Assembly (NCBI GenBank): GCA_964364885.1
Contig: CAYIOA010000032.1
Span: 1 to 9,288, forward strand
Reading direction: 5' to 3'
From: UBA73 sp964364885
GTDB lineage: Archaea; Nanobdellota; Nanobdellia; Pacearchaeales; GW2011-AR1
DNA: 9,288 nucleotides
Numbering within the stretch: position 1 is the first letter of the stretch; each line of letters opens with the position of its first letter. Positions 6,109 to 9,288 of this stretch are shown here, piece after piece. A model generated the notes under the pieces. The model worked only from the letters and a program-made list of their open reading frames with translations, made no database searches and was not told the origin of the DNA. The translations under genes were made by a program, and so were the position numbers.

Positions 6109-7104
6109 TTACTTAACCCATTTTTCAAGCATCTTAATTACATCAACAACTCTGTTTGAGTAACCATACTCGTTATCATACCATGCGAGAATTTTTACCA
6201 TGTTTTTGTTTACTTGCGTATTTTTTGCACTTATAATTGCAGAGTGTGGATTTCCTATGATGTCGCTGGACACTAAGTCTTCTTCGCTGTATTCTATAAT
6301 TCCTTTTAGCTCTCCCTGTGAAACTTTTCTGAAAATAGAGTTAATTTCTTTTGCATTTGTTTTTTTCCTGAGCGTTGCTACAAAATCAGTTATAGAGCCG
6401 CATGCAACAGGAACTCTTATTGCCAGTCCATTGATTTTTCCTTTCATTTCTGGGATGACCTCCTCGACAGCTTCAGTTGCTCCGCTTGTTGTCGGCACAA
6501 TATTCAGCGCTGCAGCTCTTCCACGCGTTGGTTTATTATGAGAATCATCAACAAGTGCCTGGCTTGAGGTATATGCGTGGATAGTTGTCATAAACCCATT
6601 TTCGACAACGAAATTTTGATGCAGAACTTTTACGATTGGCGCAAGGCAGTTTGTTGTGCATGAGGCAACTGAAATTATGCTGTGTTTTTTCTCTAATTTT
6701 TTATCGTTGACGCCCGGGACTAGAGTTATATCAGACTCTCCTTTTGTTGGTGCGCTGACAAGAACGTATTTCGCTCCTGCTTTTATGTGTTTAGATGCGC
6801 CTGTTCTGTCCCTGAAAACACCTGTTGATTCTATTACAACATCGACGCCGAGCTTTTTCCATGGAAGATTTAAAGGCTCTCTATTGTTTAAGACTATAAT
6901 CTTTTTTCCATTTACTAAAATTGAATCTTTTCCGACTGAAACATTGTACTTGTATTTTCCATAAACTGAATCGTATTTTAATAAGTATGCAGCATCTTCC
7001 ACGCCGTGAATATCGTTTATGGCAACTATGTCTATGCCTTTGTCAAATGCAATTTTAAAAAAAGACCTCCCTATTCTGCCAAAACCATTTATTGCTACTT
7101 TCAT
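6109..7104 (-). CDS. gap: Glyceraldehyde-3-phosphate dehydrogenase, bacterial (class I) type
   Basis: Oxidises and phosphorylates glyceraldehyde 3-phosphate to 1,3-bisphosphoglycerate, the substrate of the next gene's product. It is a 331-residue full-length cytoplasmic enzyme. The N-terminal NAD domain begins MKVAINGFGRIGR, with Asp31 in AIND, favouring NAD over NADP. The catalytic motif SCTTNC has Cys149, and TTIHAYT has His176, at exactly the classical numbering. PTRGRAAALNIVPTTSGA, GLAIRVPV and the C-terminal WYDNEYGYSNRV are all present. This is the bacterial/eukaryotic class, not the usual archaeal GAPDH, whose N-terminus reads like INGYGTVGKR. It is first in the gap-pgk-pfkB operon. 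The minus strand reads AGAGGAGAC before the ATG, a Shine-Dalgarno-like sequence, though only 2 bases away. Confidence 0.96.
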   Translation of the reverse strand: MKVAINGFGRIGRSFFKIAFDKGIDIVAINDIHGVEDAAYLLKYDSVYGKYKYNVSVGKDSILVNGKKIIVLNNREPLNLPWKKLGVDVVIESTGVFRDRTGASKHIKAGAKYVLVSAPTKGESDITLVPGVNDKKLEKKHSIISVASCTTNCLAPIVKVLHQNFVVENGFMTTIHAYTSSQALVDDSHNKPTRGRAAALNIVPTTSGATEAVEEVIPEMKGKINGLAIRVPVACGSITDFVATLRKKTNAKEINSIFRKVSQGELKGIIEYSEEDLVSSDIIGNPHSAIISAKNTQVNKNMVKILAWYDNEYGYSNRVVDVIKMLEKWVK

Positions 7105-7137
7105 GTCTCCTCTTTTATTGTTTAGATAGTATTCGCG

Positions 7138-7147
7138 TAATTAAAAA
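7138..7147 (-). promoter_or_regulatory. Possible TATA region for the gap operon
   Basis: The minus strand reads TTTTTAATTA, centred about 38 bases before the gap ATG. This predicts a leader of about 13 bases, which would include the AGGAG ribosome-site-like sequence at about 7106-7111. A weaker AATACTAT lies closer. Tentative. Confidence 0.3.
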
Positions 7148-7185
7148 TGTTATGGTTGAGATAGGTTGTGAATTTAGTGGATATT

Positions 7186-7200
7186 AGAAAGGTTTAAAGA
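7186..7200 (+). promoter_or_regulatory. BRE/TATA promoter of the nuclease gene, leaderless
   Basis: GAAAGG followed by TTTAAAGA (7193-7200). The box centre is about 25 bases before the ATG at 7221, so transcription should begin at the start codon. The motif is nearly identical to those at 1074-1086 and 8051-8062. Confidence 0.65.
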
Positions 7201-7220
7201 TTTGTTTTCTTTGGGTTTTT

Positions 7221-7778
7221 ATGCAAGAAAATCCTTTTGGAATTACCAGAAGTATGGTTTTAGAAGTTTTGAAAGAAAGTTCAAAGGCAATGAAATGGTT
7301 TTTAAAGAAATTTAAGAGAAAATTTGATGTAAAACTAAGCGGTAAATTGTTATCTGAGATTTTTAGTAATTTATTAGAGCAAAAAGCATCAAAGATATTT
7401 TCTAAAAGATTGAGATATGAAATTAAGAAGGCAAACAGCGACAATGATCCTGATTTGTTCTTTTCTAAGATAAATATGCCCATGGAGATTAAAGTAGCTG
7501 GTGGACAAGTCTGGAGGGGAGGAGAATTTAGCAAGAGAGCTTCATGGCATTTAATGGTTTCGAGAAACGATACTTTTGATGAGTTCTTTGTTTGCCTTGT
7601 GAATATGAAAAGCGATGGCGGTTTATGGGTTTCTTCTATGCAACAAGGCAAGGATTATTACGCTCCTTCATTTAAAAAGGATAAGATTTTTGAGCTGCAA
7701 CATCAAATTCCTGTTTTTGTTGGAAGGATTGTTAAAAGTGAGAGAGGAGCAGTAAAACTTGTTTTAGAGAAGGTTTGA
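7221..7778 (+). CDS. Probable PD-(D/E)XK restriction endonuclease
   Basis: A 185-residue protein with an apparent PD-(D/E)XK nuclease core: NDPDLFF (Pro77-Asp78), a strand, then MEIKVA with Glu89 and Lys91, the spacing expected of the metal-binding catalytic triad. A basic helical N-terminus (LKKFKRKFDVK, residues 28-38) may bind DNA. After the core, AGGQVWRGGEFSKRASWHLMVS (93-114) could supply substrate contacts; a strand FFVCLVNM (122-129) follows. The size fits a type II restriction enzyme. I cannot assign a specificity or named family. The strongest support is context: a DNA methyltransferase lies on the same strand about 590 bases downstream. It has its own leaderless promoter. Alternatives are an orphan repair or homing-like nuclease. 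Confidence 0.65.
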   Translation: MQENPFGITRSMVLEVLKESSKAMKWFLKKFKRKFDVKLSGKLLSEIFSNLLEQKASKIFSKRLRYEIKKANSDNDPDLFFSKINMPMEIKVAGGQVWRGGEFSKRASWHLMVSRNDTFDEFFVCLVNMKSDGGLWVSSMQQGKDYYAPSFKKDKIFELQHQIPVFVGRIVKSERGAVKLVLEKV

Positions 7779-7849
7779 GTCCTGTTATATAAGAAACATT
7801 TTATAAGAACCTTGATGATTATCTTTTATTCTGAATTATTATTACATGC

Positions 7850-8005
7850 TTAAGTCTTTTGTTTTCTTGGCTTTTTATCCCATCTTGCTGTTTTACATTT
7901 TGGGCAGGTAAGTGGTCGTTCATCTCCACGAGAAAACCAAACATGACTGCACTTATTGCATTTATACGCTGTCTTTCCAAATTCTTTTATTCTTATTTCA
8001 GCCAT
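7850..8005 (-). CDS. Small zinc-ribbon protein, 51 aa
   Basis: A short gene divergent from the ORF at 8101. Its translation is MAEIRIKEFGKTAYKCNKCS, then HVWFSRGDERPLTCPKC, then a basic tail KTARWDKKPRKQKT. The CxxC pairs (Cys16/Cys19 and Cys34/Cys37, 14 residues apart) form a classic zinc ribbon; Trp23 and the basic C-terminus suggest nucleic-acid binding. It is supported by a TATA box (ATTTATAA, 8028-8035) about 26 bases before the ATG. Lone zinc ribbons like this are common in archaea and act as transcription or translation accessory proteins; the specific role is unknown. Its position inside a nuclease-methyltransferase cassette makes a regulatory role possible but unproven. Confidence 0.75.
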   Translation of the reverse strand: MAEIRIKEFGKTAYKCNKCSHVWFSRGDERPLTCPKCKTARWDKKPRKQKT

Positions 8006-8027
8006 ACATATCATAAGTAATAATCCC

Positions 8028-8035
8028 TTATAAAT
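8028..8035 (-). promoter_or_regulatory. TATA box ATTTATAA of the zinc-ribbon gene
   Basis: Centred about 26 bases upstream of the ATG at 8005 on the minus strand. It lies directly beside the ATTAAGTAA repeat on that strand (8037-8045), so a repeat-binding protein could block it. Confidence 0.6.
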
Positions 8036-8036
8036 C

Positions 8037-8099
8037 TTACTTAATAAAGAAAGGTTTATATAGCAGAGTATTCCTAATTAAGTAAGATTAATTAAGTAA
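8037..8099. repeat. ATTAAGTAA repeat cluster, candidate operator
   Basis: ATTAAGTAA occurs exactly at 8077-8085 and 8091-8099 (direct, 14-base period, extended to TAATTAAGTAA in both). It occurs inverted at 8037-8045 as TTACTTAAT, and a near copy, ATAAGTAA, lies at 8013-8020. The copies flank the TATA boxes of two divergent genes and reach the ATG at 8101. This arrangement suits a repressor or autoregulator site. AT-rich composition makes chance copies possible, but three exact 9-mers in 63 bases is notable. Confidence 0.5.
8051..8062 (+). promoter_or_regulatory. BRE/TATA promoter for the short ORF and possibly the methyltransferase
   Basis: AAGG followed by TTTATATA (8055-8062), about 42 bases before the ATG at 8101. 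This predicts a start near 8084 and a leader of roughly 16 bases containing the last ATTAAGTAA copy. Confidence 0.55.
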
Positions 8100-8100
8100 T

Positions 8101-8286
8101 ATGACTCAGAATAAAGATCAGTTTGAGATAAGTATTATTGTTTGTCCTAATTGTGAGAAGAAAGATAAGCTGATTGCTTTAGTTAATACGCGTGAAAAAT
8201 CTCCAATCTTTAGATTGGAGTTAGATGTCGTCGGTTTTTCCCGGTTCTCCCCAAATCCCTATCAAACTCCACCTTTTAAGGTGTAG
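8101..8286 (+). CDS. Short ORF with one CPNC knuckle, possibly truncated
   Basis: 61 codons: MTQNKDQFEISIIVCPNCEKKDKLIALVNTREKSP, followed by a tail that runs through two hairpins. The CPNC at residues 15-18 is half of a zinc ribbon, and no second Cys pair follows, so it may be the 5' remnant of a larger zinc-finger gene whose 3' part was replaced by the hairpin-rich segment starting near 8196. It has a good promoter, so it may be transcribed. An alternative is a leader region for the downstream methyltransferase. No function can be assigned. Confidence 0.4.
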   Translation: MTQNKDQFEISIIVCPNCEKKDKLIALVNTREKSPIFRLELDVVGFSRFSPNPYQTPPFKV

Positions 8287-8306
8287 TACGAATCCGAAGG
8301 ATTTGG
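8201..8306 (+). repeat. Cluster of nested hairpins, possible structured RNA or IS200/IS605-type remnant
   Basis: 8201-8220 is CTCCAATCTTTAGATTGGAG, an 8-bp perfect stem with a TTTA loop. 8270-8283 is CACCTTTTAAGGTG, stem CACCTT/AAGGTG. 8291-8303 is AATCC-GAA-GGATT. CCAAATCC (8251-8258) is also exactly complementary to GGATTTGG (8299-8306), which would enclose the second hairpin and compete with the third. CTATCAA occurs at 8259-8265 and 8312-8318. The last 26 bases or so of the short ORF lie within it. Confidence 0.5.
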
Positions 8307-8326
8307 TGATACTATCAACACAAAAC

Positions 8327-8334
8327 ATATAAAA
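8327..8334 (+). promoter_or_regulatory. TATA box ATATAAAA of the methyltransferase
   Basis: Centred about 37 bases before the ATG at 8367, predicting a start near 8355 and a short leader. It overlaps the alternative ATG at 8334, which argues against that start when this promoter is used. Confidence 0.5.
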
Positions 8335-8366
8335 TGAAAAACATTAAGATATTTTATAGAGAAAAG

Positions 8367-9125
8367 ATGGCGACAGAACATAAAATAATTTGCGGCGATT
8401 GTCTCGAAGAATTAAAGAAAGTTGAAGCTGAAAGTGTCGATTTAGTAGTTACTGATCCGCCTTTCAACATTGGGAAAAAGTATAATTCTTATGTTGATAG
8501 CAAGAGCAAAGAAGAATATATTAAATGGTGCGAAGGTTGGTTAGCTGAATGTATAAGAGTTTTAAAGAAGGGAGGGGCATTATATCTCTTTAATTATCCA
8601 GAAAATAACGCATATTTAATGCCTTTTTTAGATAAAAATATGACTTTTAAACGTTGGATGACTTGGCATTATCCAGTTAATACAGGGATGTCGCCGACAA
8701 ATTTCACAAGAAGCCAACACTCTATTTTATTTTATATCAAAGGAGAAAAACCCAAAGTATTCAATAAAAAAAATATTGCAGAGCCATATAGAAACCCCAC
8801 AGACAAGAGAATAATGGAACTAATTAAAAATGGAAGCAATGGAAAAACTCCCTATGATGTTTTTCAATTTAATATTGTGAAAAATGTAAGCAAAGATAAG
8901 ACCCCTCATCCTTGTCAAATTCCTGTAAAATTATTGGAGATATTTATTAAAGCATCAAGTAACGAGGGAGATTTAGTCTTGGACCCGTTCGGCGGTAGTT
9001 TCTCAACTGCTGTTGCTTGTAAGAAGCATAGTAGAAATTCGCTAAGTATAGAGATAGATAAGAATTATTGTGCGATAGGAAAAAGAAGATTGGGAAGCAC
9101 AAACTCACTAAAAGATTTTATTTGA
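8367..9125 (+). CDS. Beta-class DNA methyltransferase, probably adenine-N6
   Basis: S-adenosylmethionine-dependent DNA methyltransferase of 252 residues from the chosen ATG. The catalytic motif IV, TDPPF (29-33), lies near the N-terminus; motif X-like HPCQIPVKLLEIFI (181-194) precedes the SAM-binding motif I, LDPFGGSFSTA (205-215), and motif II, SIEID (227-231). This IV-before-I order defines the beta class. DPPF rather than SPP[YF] favours N6-adenine over N4-cytosine. Motif I reads FGGSFS where FxGSGTT is usual, a mild deviation. The ATG at 8334 would add 11 residues (MKNIKIFYREK), but the TATA box overlaps it, and MATEHKIICGDCLEEL is a typical family N-terminus. It presumably protects sites cut by the nuclease-like protein at 7221. 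The target site cannot be read from sequence. Confidence 0.92.
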   Translation: MATEHKIICGDCLEELKKVEAESVDLVVTDPPFNIGKKYNSYVDSKSKEEYIKWCEGWLAECIRVLKKGGALYLFNYPENNAYLMPFLDKNMTFKRWMTWHYPVNTGMSPTNFTRSQHSILFYIKGEKPKVFNKKNIAEPYRNPTDKRIMELIKNGSNGKTPYDVFQFNIVKNVSKDKTPHPCQIPVKLLEIFIKASSNEGDLVLDPFGGSFSTAVACKKHSRNSLSIEIDKNYCAIGKRRLGSTNSLKDFI

Positions 9126-9131
9126 TTTTTT
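9122..9131 (+). terminator. T-rich terminator after the methyltransferase
   Basis: TTGATTTTTT overlaps and follows the TGA stop, with six consecutive T at 9126-9131. It is a plausible oligo-T archaeal terminator ahead of the next gene. Confidence 0.4.
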
Positions 9132-9175
9132 GGAATTAAGCTCTTTTAATGCATCAATACAAAGAGGACTCAACA

Positions 9176-9183
9176 TTTTTATA
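9176..9183 (+). promoter_or_regulatory. Weak TATA box of the ROK-kinase gene
   Basis: TTTTTATA lies about 30 bases before the ATG at 9210, slightly further than for the other genes here. A second AT box (TTTATAAT, 9192-9199) is too close for that ATG. Tentative. Confidence 0.3.
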
Positions 9184-9209
9184 CTAAAAAGTTTATAATA
9201 AAATAGAAA

Positions 9210-9288
9210 ATGGTTCTTTCATTGGATATAGGCGGCTCGAATATTCGCATAGCAGAAGTAAGAAGAGATAAAATAAAAAATAAAAGGC
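9210..9288 (+). CDS. ROK-family sugar kinase, N-terminal fragment (3' partial)
   Basis: The visible 26 codons read MVLSLDIGGSNIRIAEV, then RRDKIKNKR, and run off the right edge. LDIGGSNIRIAEV matches the first phosphate-binding loop of the actin/hexokinase fold as seen in ROK glucokinases and repressors (DIGGTNI). An N-terminus lacking any helix-turn-helix argues for a kinase rather than a ROK repressor. Substrate is not determinable from this fragment; glucose, fructose and N-acetylmannosamine are typical for the family. It lies near the gap-pgk-pfkB operon but on the other strand, with the restriction-modification cassette in between. Confidence 0.7.
   Translation, partial: MVLSLDIGGSNIRIAEVRRDKIKNKR

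Noticed and set aside
6108..6128. Upstream TTG start for phosphoglycerate kinase at 6128.
   Set aside because: It adds seven non-conserved residues and a 20-base overlap with gap; the ATG at 6107 gives a normal N-terminus and a one-base gap.
7184..7651. A 155-codon minus-strand open frame opposite the nuclease gene.
   Set aside because: It is the antisense shadow of 7221-7778: no promoter, no recognisable motifs, and an odd Leu/Phe/Ser-rich composition.
8217..8320. Integron attC site, since GTTAGAT (8219-8225) fits GTTRRRY and hairpins follow.
   Set aside because: No matching RYYYAAC core in inverted position was found, and the hairpins do not pair the two ends as attC arms do.
1..9288. tRNA, rRNA or CRISPR arrays.
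   Set aside because: No cloverleaf-compatible intergenic stretch, rRNA-like sequence or regularly spaced repeat was found; intergenic gaps are short and AT-rich.

Overview
The window looks like a low-GC archaeal chromosome fragment, most likely from the DPANN radiation (Woesearchaeota/Pacearchaeota-like); that placement is an inference. The signs are archaeal BRE/TATA promoters about 24-27 bases upstream of many ATGs with almost no 5' leader, an archaeal-type phosphoglycerate kinase, a secreted Cys-rich 'C-x-DSD ... GC-x-NG-x-C' domain of a kind I associate with DPANN genomes, and several small secreted or zinc-binding proteins. A run of exactly 100 N shows this is a draft scaffold.

Layout. 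(1) 1-962, plus: a ThiF/E1-fold adenylyltransferase, cut by the left edge, with an N-terminal PqqD-like winged-helix domain, the layout of the microcin C7 enzyme MccB and related RiPP enzymes. (2) 1108-2100, plus: two small exported proteins of unknown function, each with its own leaderless promoter. (3) 2092-4142, minus: a 553-residue exported Cys-rich protein and a 111-residue lipoprotein, again with separate promoters. (4) 4211-7104, minus: a tightly packed gap-pgk-pfkB operon for lower glycolysis or gluconeogenesis plus a sugar or nucleoside kinase; the kinase contains the assembly gap. (5) 7221-9125: a probable restriction-modification cassette, with a PD-(D/E)XK nuclease-like gene and a beta-class DNA methyltransferase on the plus strand. 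Between them lie a divergent 51-residue zinc-ribbon gene, a cluster of ATTAAGTAA repeats, a short possibly truncated ORF and a set of DNA/RNA hairpins. (6) 9210 to the right edge, plus: the first 26 codons of a ROK/actin-fold sugar kinase.

How they work together: GAPDH and PGK catalyse consecutive glycolytic steps, and the PfkB and ROK kinases could supply phosphorylated sugars. The nuclease and methyltransferase would form a self/non-self DNA discrimination pair. The exported proteins in the middle are probably cell-surface accessory genes. The ThiF protein probably belongs to a cluster continuing left of the window. No tRNA, rRNA or CRISPR array was seen.
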